Of a DNA stretch of 64,000 nucleotides, positions 42,673 through 51,978 are shown piece by piece. The notes under the pieces are model-generated. The model worked only from the letters and a program-made list of their open reading frames with translations, did no database searches and was not told where the DNA came from. Origin of the DNA: an uncultured Alphaproteobacteria bacterium (GTDB lineage: Bacteria; Pseudomonadota; Alphaproteobacteria; HIMB59). The first letter of the stretch is position 1; each line of letters starts with the position of its first letter. The stretch spans positions 1-64,000 of the forward strand of contig CACLUR010000002.1 in assembly GCA_902610175.1 (NCBI GenBank), in the 5' to 3' direction. The translations under genes were made by a program, and so were the position numbers.

Positions 42673-44125
42673 TGAAACAGATTATAAATCAATTACAAAG
42701 GCAAAAACTTATTACAATTTATTTATTTTTACCATTTTAATTCTTTTTATTTCGATCTTTATTAGACTTGTTTATATAAGCCTTGATAATAAAAGTAATT
42801 TTTTAAAAAAATCAAATGATAATAATTTAAAAATTTTGCCAACTATTTATGATATTAATAAGAATATTCTAGCTTACTCTGATTATAATTACTCAATTAT
42901 TGATAATAAAAATAAATTTAAATACATAAAAAGAGATGCTTCTCTGAATGATATTCAAGAGTCTATTTATATCGGAAATCCGTTTATAAAATTTGAAAAA
43001 ATATTAACTAGAAAATACCCTTATAGTTCTCTAACAAATAATTTAATTGGACATACGAATATTGATCATCGTGGAATATCTTTGCTTGAAAAGTATGTAG
43101 ATACTAATGAAACAGAAATAGAAATATCAATGGATATTCAGATACAAAGAAAAATTTATGACTCTCTAAATAAAGACACTGCTAACTTAAACCCAGATTA
43201 CGCGATGAGTGTATTAGTTGACTTGAGCAGCGAAGAGATAGTAAGTAATGTTTTTTTAGATAATAGGAGTATTGAAGATCAATTTGATAAGACATTATTA
43301 CCTATTAAAGATCTGAAATTTGATTTTGGTTCTGTATTTAAAACATTTACTGTTTTTTCTGCTTTAAAAAACGAAAAAATCGAATTAAACGAATATTTTG
43401 ATGTCGATCAATCTGTATATATAGAAAATAAGCTAATTAATGATTTCCCAAGAAATAGTAATGCACCCATGCAAGTAAAAGATATATTAAAAAAATCATC
43501 AAATAGAGGTGCCATTTTGATTGGAAGAAATCTAGACTGTCAAAAAGAATTTAAATTTGATTTAGAACAAATTGGTTTATTAAATTCAACTAATATTGGT
43601 TATAATATGTTTTCAGTAGAACCTAAGGTTAATAATTTTAGAGGTAGTTACTGTGATAATATACCCTTTGGATATGGTCTATCAGTAACTCCGATACAAT
43701 TGATTAATGCATACGGAAAAATTATAACTGGCAGAAGCAATTTTCAAGCTACTTTTGAAAAACAAACAAAAGAATTAAGAAAAAATAAATATAATCAAAT
43801 AACTAACTCAATAAATAAATTATTATTTTATGCTAATGAATCAAATGAAGACTTATATAACAATTTTTTAATAGCTGGTAAGACTGGTACAGCTGATCAA
43901 ACTATTTCAAATAATGAAAAAATACAAAATGTTACTTATATAAGTTTCTTCCCATACAATAATCCAAAATATTTAAATTTTACATTTATGCAAAACCCTA
44001 AAGAGTCATATGGTAGGTATATGACAGCAGGAAACACAGTAAAACCTACTTTTTATAATCTTTTAAAAGAGATTTATATGTATTTGGACCTATCTATAAT
44101 TAAATCAAAAAGTACAGATATCTAA
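42656..44125 (+). CDS. ftsI: Peptidoglycan transpeptidase FtsI (PBP3)
   Basis: FtsI cross-links septal peptidoglycan. The 489-residue protein has an N-terminal membrane anchor (about 22-45) and a dimerisation/pedestal region, then the transpeptidase motifs: S226-x-x-K229 in FGSVFKTFTVFSA, S281-x-N283 in KKSSNRGAIL and K409-T-G in AGKTGTADQ. The usual PGSTFK context of the nucleophile is FGSVFK. It is shorter than most FtsI (about 570), with a reduced pedestal. It adjoins murE with a 1-bp overlap. Confidence 0.92.
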   Translation: MFNLSNETDYKSITKAKTYYNLFIFTILILFISIFIRLVYISLDNKSNFLKKSNDNNLKILPTIYDINKNILAYSDYNYSIIDNKNKFKYIKRDASLNDIQESIYIGNPFIKFEKILTRKYPYSSLTNNLIGHTNIDHRGISLLEKYVDTNETEIEISMDIQIQRKIYDSLNKDTANLNPDYAMSVLVDLSSEEIVSNVFLDNRSIEDQFDKTLLPIKDLKFDFGSVFKTFTVFSALKNEKIELNEYFDVDQSVYIENKLINDFPRNSNAPMQVKDILKKSSNRGAILIGRNLDCQKEFKFDLEQIGLLNSTNIGYNMFSVEPKVNNFRGSYCDNIPFGYGLSVTPIQLINAYGKIITGRSNFQATFEKQTKELRKNKYNQITNSINKLLFYANESNEDLYNNFLIAGKTGTADQTISNNEKIQNVTYISFFPYNNPKYLNFTFMQNPKESYGRYMTAGNTVKPTFYNLLKEIYMYLDLSIIKSKSTDI

Positions 44126-45504
44126 TGGATTTAGATAAATTAAAAAATAAAGGTTTTAAAATTATTACTTATTGGCAAGATATTGATAAAAAATCAATTT
44201 TTTTAATCGATAGTGCTGATATTAAAAAGTTCACAAAATATAATAAAATTGCACAAAAAAAGAAATGCAAATTTATTATTTGCAGTGATAAATTTAAAAA
44301 TTTTTCCAATAAAAATGAAATAAAATATTTTTACTATAAGAATAAAAAAGATTTAGAGAAAATAGCTAAAATATTTTACAATTTTAATAATATAAAAATT
44401 ATTTTTGTTACAGGCACTAATGGTAAAACATCCGTAGCTTATGGAGCTAATAAACTATTTAATATTAATGGAAAAAAATCTTGTTATATAGGCACATTAG
44501 GTTTTTACATTAATTCAAAAAAAATCAAAAATTTAAATAATACCACACCTTCCTATTTTGAAATACTAAATCTAATCACTATTGCTTGTAAAAATAATAT
44601 TAAATATGTTTTCATAGAAGTATCGAGTATTGGATATTGTGAGGGTAGGATTGGTAGTCTTAGATATAATTATTGTGTATTAACAAATTTAAAATCTGAT
44701 CACCTTGATTATCACATTAACATTAAAAATTATCATTTAGCAAAAATAAATCTTATAAAAAATCAAAAGTTGAAAAATTCAATATTATTTTTACAAGACT
44801 ATAATTTAAAAAATAAATTCAAAAGCTTTAAAAAGAATTTAATTTCCCAGAGAAATTTTCAAATTAAAAACAAAATATCTATAGTTCAAAAAAAGATAGA
44901 TACATTTGAAATTATTACTAATGACAAATGTTATAAAATAAAATCTTTTAACGATTTTATGATTAATAATATTGTTACTATATTGATGGTTTATAAAAAA
45001 ATAATTAAAAATAATCCATCAAAGCTCAATAATTTATTATTCCCTCCTGGAAGATCTGAAATAATTTATAATAAAAATAACAAAGTAATTATTATTGATT
45101 ATGCTCATTCAAAAGATGCATACGAAAATTTATTAAATAAATTTGCTATGTTAAATAAATATATAATTATAGTTTTTGGTTGTGGAGGAGATAGAGATAA
45201 AATTAAACGATCTCAAATAGCTAAAGTTGTATCAAAATTTACAAATTTACAAATAATTACAGATGACAATCCAAGATTTGAGGACCCAGCAGAAATAAGA
45301 AAAACTCTTATTAAATACTCATCAAATCCAATTGAGGTACCAAATAGAAGGAAAGCTATTAAACTTGGTATAAATATTTTAAAAAAATCTAATGGTATTT
45401 TAATAATTTCTGGTAAAGGTCATGAAGAAATACAGATCTATAAAGATAAAAATTATTCATTTAATGATAGAGCAATTTCATCAAATTATGCAAAAAATTT
45501 ATAA
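44125..45504 (+). CDS. murE: UDP-MurNAc-tripeptide synthetase MurE
   Basis: MurE adds the third stem-peptide residue in the cytoplasm. The 459-residue protein has the P-loop FVTGTNGKTSVAYG (about residues 94-106), EVSSIGYCEGR, LTNLKSDHLDYH and the C-terminal DDNPRFEDPAEIR. The DNPR tetrad is the known signature for meso-diaminopimelate specificity. ISGKGHEE closes the active site. The N-terminal substrate domain is short. It overlaps the predicted murF start by 17 bp. Confidence 0.94.
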   Translation: MDLDKLKNKGFKIITYWQDIDKKSIFLIDSADIKKFTKYNKIAQKKKCKFIICSDKFKNFSNKNEIKYFYYKNKKDLEKIAKIFYNFNNIKIIFVTGTNGKTSVAYGANKLFNINGKKSCYIGTLGFYINSKKIKNLNNTTPSYFEILNLITIACKNNIKYVFIEVSSIGYCEGRIGSLRYNYCVLTNLKSDHLDYHINIKNYHLAKINLIKNQKLKNSILFLQDYNLKNKFKSFKKNLISQRNFQIKNKISIVQKKIDTFEIITNDKCYKIKSFNDFMINNIVTILMVYKKIIKNNPSKLNNLLFPPGRSEIIYNKNNKVIIIDYAHSKDAYENLLNKFAMLNKYIIIVFGCGGDRDKIKRSQIAKVVSKFTNLQIITDDNPRFEDPAEIRKTLIKYSSNPIEVPNRRKAIKLGINILKKSNGILIISGKGHEEIQIYKDKNYSFNDRAISSNYAKNL

Positions 45505-46786
45505 ACTTATTTCAACTTTAAAACTAAAATATAATTGTAACATAGTTTTCGACACAAGATTACTAAGAGAAAATGATATATTCATTGGCTTAAAAACAAA
45601 AAACAAAAATGGTAGTTTGTATTATAAAGATGCAATTAAAAAAAAAGCGTCTTTAATTATAATTGATTTAAAAATAAATCAACCAAATCTGATTTATATA
45701 AAGAATACTCAAATTTTTGTTAAAAACTTTTGTGAGTTTATATTAGACTCTTATAAAGGTAAGATAATTGCTATTACTGGTTCTGTGGGCAAAACAACAT
45801 ATAAAGAAAATATTTACCATATTCTTAAAAATAATAGCTTTAAGACATATAGGTCATTTAAAAATTATAATAATATTCAAGGACTACAATTTTCAATTAT
45901 GAATATGAATATTCAAACCGATTATTCTGTTTTTGAATTAGGCATCAATAATTCTAATGAAATGGGTAAATTAGTAAAAACTTTAAAGCCACATTACAGT
46001 TTAGTGACTTGTATAGAGGATACTCATATTGGTAATTTTAAAAATTTCAGACATTTAATTGATAATAAGCTAAAAATATTCAATTCAAATAGACTGATAG
46101 CTGGCTTTATTAATTATAACTATGACCCTAATTATATTAAAAACCGAATTAGTTCTAAAATTCAACTTTTGAATGTTGAAAATATAAAAAAAAGTAGTTT
46201 AAAATCTAAAAAAATATACACCATAGATTTTACTAAGAGTCACAAAAAATATAAAATTCAGTCTTCCAGGGGAAATTTCTATGAAAATATTGCTATAATT
46301 TCATTTTTATTTCTTGCTAAAATTATCAAAAAATTCAAGCTTAATAACTTTTTTTATGAAGAGTCTGTTATTGAGTCAAGGGGGAGAAAGGTTTCAGCTT
46401 TAATTGGCAAAAAAAAAGTGAATTTTTATGATCATAGTTATAATGCCTGCCCTTACTCATTAAATAAACAAATTTTAATATTTAATGAGAGAAAAATTAA
46501 TCAAAAAGTTTACATTTTAGGTTCAATGAAGGAATTAGGAAAAAAGTCAAAATATTATCACATGAAAATTATTCAATTAGTCTCTGATTTATCTTTAAAA
46601 AATATTATTTTCATTGGTGATGAATTTTATAAATTAAAAATAAGAAATACAAATTATAAGTTTTATAAAAACTACAAACCTGTTGTAAAACATTTAAATA
46701 AACAGATTAATAGTATTAAAAATATCTTTGTTATGGGCTCAAGATCCAATCAATTGGATAGAGTAATAAAAAAATATGTTAGGTGA
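45488..46786 (+). CDS. murF: UDP-MurNAc-pentapeptide synthetase MurF
   Basis: MurF adds D-Ala-D-Ala to complete the UDP-MurNAc-pentapeptide. The P-loop is AITGSVGKTTYKE, followed by the FELGINNSNEM, CIEDTHIGNF and YDHSYNACPYSL blocks of the Mur ligase middle and C-terminal domains. ATG 45488 (protein of about 432 residues, MQKIYKLISTL) is chosen because upstream in-frame ATGs at 45422 and 45464 lie inside murE sequence that shows no MurF homology. The substitution DHSYNACP for the usual DDSYNANP is notable. It overlaps mraY by 11 bp. Confidence 0.9.
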   Translation: MQKIYKLISTLKLKYNCNIVFDTRLLRENDIFIGLKTKNKNGSLYYKDAIKKKASLIIIDLKINQPNLIYIKNTQIFVKNFCEFILDSYKGKIIAITGSVGKTTYKENIYHILKNNSFKTYRSFKNYNNIQGLQFSIMNMNIQTDYSVFELGINNSNEMGKLVKTLKPHYSLVTCIEDTHIGNFKNFRHLIDNKLKIFNSNRLIAGFINYNYDPNYIKNRISSKIQLLNVENIKKSSLKSKKIYTIDFTKSHKKYKIQSSRGNFYENIAIISFLFLAKIIKKFKLNNFFYEESVIESRGRKVSALIGKKKVNFYDHSYNACPYSLNKQILIFNERKINQKVYILGSMKELGKKSKYYHMKIIQLVSDLSLKNIIFIGDEFYKLKIRNTNYKFYKNYKPVVKHLNKQINSIKNIFVMGSRSNQLDRVIKKYVR

Positions 46787-47852
46787 TTACCTTTATTCAC
46801 TGAGAGATGTAGAATTTTTTTTTAATTTATTCGGTTATATCTCTTTTAGAGCAGGCTTATCTTTAGTAAGTTCTTTTTTTTTAATAATTTGGTTAATGCC
46901 ATATTGGATTAAACTTCTGAAGAGTCTCTTTCCAACTGGTCAACCCATAAGAAATGATGGGCCTGAGTCACATTACATCAAGAAGGGAACACCAACACTT
47001 GGAGGTATATTAATTCTTTTCTCAATAATCTTTAGTTCGATTATTTGGACATCAGATTTTTCAAAGTTTAATTATATTCTAATTTTAACATTAATACTTT
47101 TCGGTCTAATTGGTTTTATAGATGATTTTCAAAAAGTTAAAATTGGTAAAGGTATATCATCTAAGACTAAATTCATAGCTCAGTTATTAGCTACAATAAT
47201 TATCTATTTCACTATAAAGCACAATGGATTTGATTTGAATAAATTTAGCGTTCCTTTTTTAAAAGATGTTTCAATTGAATTAGGTTATATGTATTTTATT
47301 TTAATTTTATTCATTATCATAGGCTCAACAAATGCTACCAATTTAACTGACGGTTTAGATGGTTTAGTTTCAATGCCTTTAATATTTGTTTTTCTTACAT
47401 TTTCTATTTTTGCATATATTTTAGGTAACATAAATTTTTCTGATTATCTTTTAGTAAATTATATAAGTGGTTCGGGTGAGATAGTAATTTTTTGTACATC
47501 CTCAATTGGAGCATTACTTGGTTTTTTATGGTTTAATTCTAATCCAGCATCTATTTTTATGGGAGACTCAGGATCTCAATCTCTTGGGGCTTCTTTAGCT
47601 GTAACTTCAATCCTTCTAAAACAAGAGATAGTTTTAGCAGTAGCAGGCGGACTTTTTGTTATAGAAACAATATCTGTTTTGTTGCAAGTTACCTATTTTA
47701 GATTTTCTAATGGAAAAAGGTTATTTTTTATGGCACCCCTTCACCACCATTATGAAAAAAAAGGTCTTTCAGAACAAAAAATAGTGATTAGGTTTTGGAT
47801 ATTGAGCTTTCTTTTTTGTCTTCTCGCACTATCACTTTTGAAAATAAGATAA
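46776..47852 (+). CDS. mraY: Phospho-MurNAc-pentapeptide translocase MraY
   Basis: MraY makes lipid I at the cytoplasmic membrane. The 358-residue protein has about ten membrane segments. Catalytic motifs include GTPTLGGILIL, FIDDFQKV (Asp-Asp motif), NATNLTDGLDGL, FMGDSGSQSLGA and the C-terminal MAPLHHHYEKKG. Lengths and order are normal. It sits between murF and murD; the murD start directly abuts the mraY stop. Confidence 0.97.
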   Translation: MLGDYLYSLRDVEFFFNLFGYISFRAGLSLVSSFFLIIWLMPYWIKLLKSLFPTGQPIRNDGPESHYIKKGTPTLGGILILFSIIFSSIIWTSDFSKFNYILILTLILFGLIGFIDDFQKVKIGKGISSKTKFIAQLLATIIIYFTIKHNGFDLNKFSVPFLKDVSIELGYMYFILILFIIIGSTNATNLTDGLDGLVSMPLIFVFLTFSIFAYILGNINFSDYLLVNYISGSGEIVIFCTSSIGALLGFLWFNSNPASIFMGDSGSQSLGASLAVTSILLKQEIVLAVAGGLFVIETISVLLQVTYFRFSNGKRLFFMAPLHHHYEKKGLSEQKIVIRFWILSFLFCLLALSLLKIR

Positions 47853-49091
47853 TTGATAAATTTAAAAAAATATTTTTTAATTTATGGATATGGAATTAGC
47901 GGAAAATCAATAGAAAATTACTTAATTAATAAAAACTGTAAATATAATATTTATGATGATTATAAGAAAATAAAAAATAAAAAAAACATCTCTAAAATTA
48001 ATTTATTAAATAATCTAAAAAAATTTGATTATTTTATAGTTTCACCTTCAATTAAAATAAAAAAAAATCATTTTTTGTATAAATTTAAAAAAAAAATCTT
48101 AATTGATTTAGATTTTTTAAGTTTGGAAATTTCATACCAAAAAATTATTGGAGTAACTGGAACAGAGGGTAAATCGTCAATTTGCTTTTATATTAATGAG
48201 ATACTATCAAAAAAATATAGCACTAAAATTATTGGAAACTATGGTAATACCATTTTAGATAAAAAAAATTTAAATAAATATTTATCAAAAATTGATTATT
48301 TAATAGTTGAATTAAGTTCATATCAACTTGATAAAATTAAATTTTTAAAGTTGAAACACGCACTAATAACTAATATTTATAGTGATCATTTAGATTATCA
48401 TATTAATCAAAAAAACTATATTAGCTCAAAGTTTCGTATATTAAAATTATTAAATTCTGACTCTAATTTATATTTATCTAAAAAAACTTATTTAGAATTT
48501 AAAAATTATATAAATGATGTAAATATATTTTTGAGTGATGATTTATCAATTAAGAAAAATAATATCAATGAATACTTTAAAGCTATCAATTTAAATTCTA
48601 TTAAAAAATTAATAAAAATTATTGATAATGATATTAAATTAAAGGCTACTAATATTTCTTTAGATCTTAAATTTAGAAACGAATTAGTCTATAAATCAAA
48701 AAAACTATTCATATATAACGATAGTAAGTGCACTAATTTAAATAATGCCATATATAAAAATGAATTTATTAAAAGTAAAAATAAAATACTTATTTTAGGC
48801 GGTAAATTAAAAAAACAAGAAAATAATCTAAAGTTAAATGTATCAGATACATTGGTTTTAATATTTGGTAATTATTCTGATTTATACGTTGATCATTTAA
48901 ATTTTATTGATTCCAGATTTTATAAGTTTTCAAATCTTAAAGATTTAATAAATTTTTTAAAAATAATAATCAAATTTAATAAATATAACTTTATTTTATT
49001 TTCACCTGGAGGCGAGTCTTTTGATTACTATAATAATTATATTGATCGAGGTAAGCATTTTAATAACTTAATAAAGAATATAAAAATTTGA
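47853..49091 (+). CDS. murD: UDP-MurNAc-L-alanine:D-glutamate ligase MurD
   Basis: MurD attaches D-glutamate to UDP-MurNAc-L-Ala. The 412-residue protein starts at TTG 47853 with YGYGISGKSIENYL (nucleotide-sugar site). The P-loop is GVTGTEGKSSICF, followed by VELSSYQLD, NIYSDHLDYH, NDSKCTN (family NDSKATN) and LFSPGGESFDY. It is shorter than E. coli MurD (438) but all catalytic blocks are present. Lysine and asparagine content is extreme. It overlaps ftsW by 4 bp. Confidence 0.92.
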   Translation: MINLKKYFLIYGYGISGKSIENYLINKNCKYNIYDDYKKIKNKKNISKINLLNNLKKFDYFIVSPSIKIKKNHFLYKFKKKILIDLDFLSLEISYQKIIGVTGTEGKSSICFYINEILSKKYSTKIIGNYGNTILDKKNLNKYLSKIDYLIVELSSYQLDKIKFLKLKHALITNIYSDHLDYHINQKNYISSKFRILKLLNSDSNLYLSKKTYLEFKNYINDVNIFLSDDLSIKKNNINEYFKAINLNSIKKLIKIIDNDIKLKATNISLDLKFRNELVYKSKKLFIYNDSKCTNLNNAIYKNEFIKSKNKILILGGKLKKQENNLKLNVSDTLVLIFGNYSDLYVDHLNFIDSRFYKFSNLKDLINFLKIIIKFNKYNFILFSPGGESFDYYNNYIDRGKHFNNLIKNIKI

Positions 49092-50188
49092 AAAATATTT
49101 TATTTAGAGATGATAAAAGTTTATTAGGTTCCAGTTGGTATATTTTAACTAAAAAGCTTTTTATTATTCCATTTATACTATCTTTTATCGGAATTCTTGC
49201 TATTTATTCTTTAATTGGTACTGAATATTCAATTTTACTAATATTTAAACATATAATTTTTTTGGTAATTTCATTAGTTGTTTTAATATTTTTATCATTA
49301 ATACCAAAAAATGATTTAAGAAAAATTTTAAACAGTATCTGTATTTTATTTTTTTTACTTTTATTTTTAGTTCCATTAATTGGATATGAAATTAAAGGTG
49401 CAACTAGATGGATAAGTTTTAATTATTTTTCAATACAACCATCTGAATTATTAAAGGGCCCATTAGTATGTATGTTCTCATGGTTTTGTTATTTATATAT
49501 CAAAACTAATAATTTATTTTATCTATTCTTAAATATTATCATTACGATTGTAATTATTGTATTGCTACTGCTTCAACCAGATATAGGTACTTTATTAATC
49601 TATATAGCAATCTTTTCATTAATACTAATTTTATATTTTAGAAATATAAAACTTTTTATATTATTAAGTTTTTTATGTTTATTTTTTTTATTACTAGCTT
49701 ATTTATCTTTTGATCACGTTGCATATAGAATTGATAACTTTTTAGACTGTAACAATTCTCAAGTATCAAAAAGTTTATCTGCTATAAAAACTGGAGGTCT
49801 ATTCGGTGTTGGTTTAGGAGAAGGTCAATTAAAATATTCAATACCTGAGTCTCATAATGACTTTATATTTGCCATTTTAATTGAGGAATTTGGTTTACTA
49901 TTTGGGCTATTTGTATCTTTTTTATATCCAATTTTTTTTGTAATTGTTAGAAAATCAATTTTTAATCCTTCAAATCTATTTATTTTAAATACAATTTTTA
50001 GCTTATGTTTCTTAATGTGCTTACAAGCCTTTATTAATATTGGCTCATCTATATGTCTCATACCTCCTACAGGCATGACACTACCTTTCATTAGTTATGG
50101 AGGGTCATCTATGCTTTCTTATGCGATAATATTTGGTACAGTCATCAACTTTAGTAAAAATGAAGAGAGTACTACAAATAATTCATAG
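49088..50188 (+). CDS. ftsW: Septal peptidoglycan glycosyltransferase FtsW
   Basis: FtsW is the SEDS-family polymerase that works with FtsI at the septum. The 366-residue protein has about ten membrane segments. Family blocks are GATRWISFNYFSIQPSELLK, LQPDIGTLLIY, GLGEGQLKYSIPESHNDFIFAILIEE and MTLPFISYGGSS. It starts at TTG 49088 inside the murD stop. It is the last dcw gene in the run; murG is not next to it as would be expected. Confidence 0.94.
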   Translation: MKNILFRDDKSLLGSSWYILTKKLFIIPFILSFIGILAIYSLIGTEYSILLIFKHIIFLVISLVVLIFLSLIPKNDLRKILNSICILFFLLLFLVPLIGYEIKGATRWISFNYFSIQPSELLKGPLVCMFSWFCYLYIKTNNLFYLFLNIIITIVIIVLLLLQPDIGTLLIYIAIFSLILILYFRNIKLFILLSFLCLFFLLLAYLSFDHVAYRIDNFLDCNNSQVSKSLSAIKTGGLFGVGLGEGQLKYSIPESHNDFIFAILIEEFGLLFGLFVSFLYPIFFVIVRKSIFNPSNLFILNTIFSLCFLMCLQAFINIGSSICLIPPTGMTLPFISYGGSSMLSYAIIFGTVINFSKNEESTTNNS

Positions 50189-50831
50189 TGAAGTTGCAGA
50201 TGTTAGCGTAGTTTCAAAGTTTCTTCAAAAAAAACACCAAACATCGACTATTTTTTATAAGAATTTACATTTTTTAAAAAACAAGGAAATAAATCAATTT
50301 GATTTTTTTATATTTCATGGGGGAAAACAAAGTGCCAATAGTAAATCAAAGGCTATTCAGTACGAGTACAAATTTTTAAAATATCTTATTAAAACAAATA
50401 AACCAATTATCGGTATTTGTTTAGGAGCTCAATTAATTGCAAAAATTTATGGATCAAAAATATCAAAATCCAAAAATAAATTATTTGAGTGTGGTTATAA
50501 GAAAAATTTAAAAGAAAATAATAAAGTTTTTAAAAATAATTTATCTTTTCTACAATTTCATACAGAGGGTATTTCTTATAATAAAAATATGGAACTATTA
50601 GCAAAGGGTATAATGTATGAAGTTGACTCTTTCAAAATTAAAGAAAAAAATATATATGGATTTCAATTTCACCCTGAAGTTACTTCTAATACTATAAAAA
50701 GATGGCATGATATAGTTAAGATTAAGTATCCTTATATAGATACTTTAAATAAAATAATGAAAGACTTTAAAAAATATCAAAACAAAAATTATGATTGGTT
50801 TCAAAAATTTTTATTAAATCATTTAAAATGA
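50160..50831 (+). CDS. Class I glutamine amidotransferase-like protein
   Basis: This roughly 223-residue cytoplasmic protein has the nucleophile C87 in IGICLGAQLIAK and H171-P-E173 in GFQFHPEVT, a complete triad. It resembles the GMP-synthase-like amidotransferase group (glutamine- or peptide-acting, such as GuaA-N and YfeJ), not the dcw enzymes. ATG 50160 is used instead of an in-frame start at 50133 because MKRVLQIIHSE is the family-like N-terminus. It overlaps the ftsW end by 29 bp and stops inside the deacetylase start. The biological substrate is unknown. Confidence 0.75.
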   Translation: MKRVLQIIHSEVADVSVVSKFLQKKHQTSTIFYKNLHFLKNKEINQFDFFIFHGGKQSANSKSKAIQYEYKFLKYLIKTNKPIIGICLGAQLIAKIYGSKISKSKNKLFECGYKKNLKENNKVFKNNLSFLQFHTEGISYNKNMELLAKGIMYEVDSFKIKEKNIYGFQFHPEVTSNTIKRWHDIVKIKYPYIDTLNKIMKDFKKYQNKNYDWFQKFLLNHLK

Positions 50832-51751
50832 TTAATATTTTATTTTCTCAAGAGTATAAGAATCATGATACTGGTAATCATCCTGAGTCTATAAAAAGAA
50901 TAGAAGTTGTGAATAATTTAATAAAAGAAAAGTATACAAAACAAAATCTGATCGAGCCGACTATTGCTGATAAAAATATGATTTCTTTAGTTCATGATAA
51001 GGAATATGTAAATTATATTTTTGACTCTATACCTACCTCTGGACTAAGTTATTTAGATCCTGATACCATTGCATGCCCTACTAGTCTAAAAAGTTACCTT
51101 TTAGCAGTTGGAGGCAGTGTGGATGCCGTTAAAAAAATAATTGATGATGATAATAAAAAAAATGTTTATTTCTGTGCACATAGACCTCCTGGTCATCATG
51201 CTGAGAGAAATAAAGCTATGGGTTTTGGAGTATTTAATAATGTAGCTGTATCAGCTCAATATGCATTAAGCACTGGTAAATTTAAAAAAATTTTAATTGT
51301 AGATTTTGATGTACATCACGGAAATGGCACTCAACATATTTTTGAAAATAATCCTGATATACATTATGCATCAAGCCATCAATTTCCTTTTTATCCAGGC
51401 ACAGGATCATCTAATGAGATTGGTATTGGAAATATATTTAATTGCCCATTACCAAGTGGTTGTAATTCTGACACCTTTAAGGCTTTATTTAGAAAAAATA
51501 TTGTTGATAAAATAAATAATAATTTTGATTTAATATATTTTTCAGCAGGTTTTGATGCGCATAAATTAGATCCTCTTGCCTCAATTAATTTAGAAAACGA
51601 AGACTTTTATTGGGTGACAAAAATTATATTGGAAAAGCTTGCAAATAATGTTCCAATAATTTCTGTCTTGGAGGGAGGATATGATATGAAAGGTTTATTT
51701 CATGGATTAGATAACCATCTAAAAGCTTTATTAGAATACTCAAATGAATAA
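50828..51751 (+). CDS. Histone-deacetylase-like family hydrolase (acetoin utilisation/APAH type)
   Basis: The 307-residue cytoplasmic zinc hydrolase shows RPPGHHAERNKAMGFGVFNNVAV (active-site histidines), DFDVHHGNGTQ (zinc Asp and His), FYPGTGSSNEIG and FSAGFDAHKLDP (zinc Asp), plus LEGGYD. These keep the HDAC family's metal ligands and catalytic His-Asp relay, so it is probably active on acetylated amines or polyamines. The start at ATG 50828 overlaps the amidotransferase stop. In alphaproteobacteria this gene often precedes xseB, as here (8-bp overlap). Confidence 0.88.
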   Translation: MINILFSQEYKNHDTGNHPESIKRIEVVNNLIKEKYTKQNLIEPTIADKNMISLVHDKEYVNYIFDSIPTSGLSYLDPDTIACPTSLKSYLLAVGGSVDAVKKIIDDDNKKNVYFCAHRPPGHHAERNKAMGFGVFNNVAVSAQYALSTGKFKKILIVDFDVHHGNGTQHIFENNPDIHYASSHQFPFYPGTGSSNEIGIGNIFNCPLPSGCNSDTFKALFRKNIVDKINNNFDLIYFSAGFDAHKLDPLASINLENEDFYWVTKIILEKLANNVPIISVLEGGYDMKGLFHGLDNHLKALLEYSNE

Positions 51752-51968
51752 AAATAATGAAAAAAACTTTGAAGCTGCACTTAAAAGATTAGAACAAATA
51801 TCAGATTTATTGGAAAACGAGGATACACCCCTTGAAGATAGTATTAAGTTATTTGAGGAGGGCATACAACTTAAAGAATATTGCGAGGAAAAGCTGAAAT
51901 CTGCAAAAATTAAAATTGACAAAATTGTAAAAAAAAATAAATCACTTTCGTCAACAGATTTTAATTAA
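51744..51968 (+). CDS. xseB: Exodeoxyribonuclease VII small subunit
   Basis: XseB is the small subunit of exonuclease VII, which degrades single-stranded DNA. The 74-residue helical protein has NFEAALKRLEQISDLLENEDTPLEDS, SIKLFEEGIQLKEYCEEKL and the IKIDKIVK tail, the entire family signature. xseA is not in the window. It is located between the HDAC-like gene and dxs (10-bp gap), an alphaproteobacterial arrangement. Confidence 0.93.
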   Translation: MNKNNEKNFEAALKRLEQISDLLENEDTPLEDSIKLFEEGIQLKEYCEEKLKSAKIKIDKIVKKNKSLSSTDFN

Positions 51969-51978
51969 AAAAAATCTT

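Noticed and set aside
45422-45487. Upstream in-frame start for murF at 45422
   Set aside because: It lies deep inside murE and adds residues without MurF similarity. ATG 45488 gives the natural N-terminus.
51306-51515. Same-strand frame inside the HDAC-like gene
   Set aside because: It overlaps a well-conserved HDAC catalytic region and has no independent features, so it is a frame shadow.
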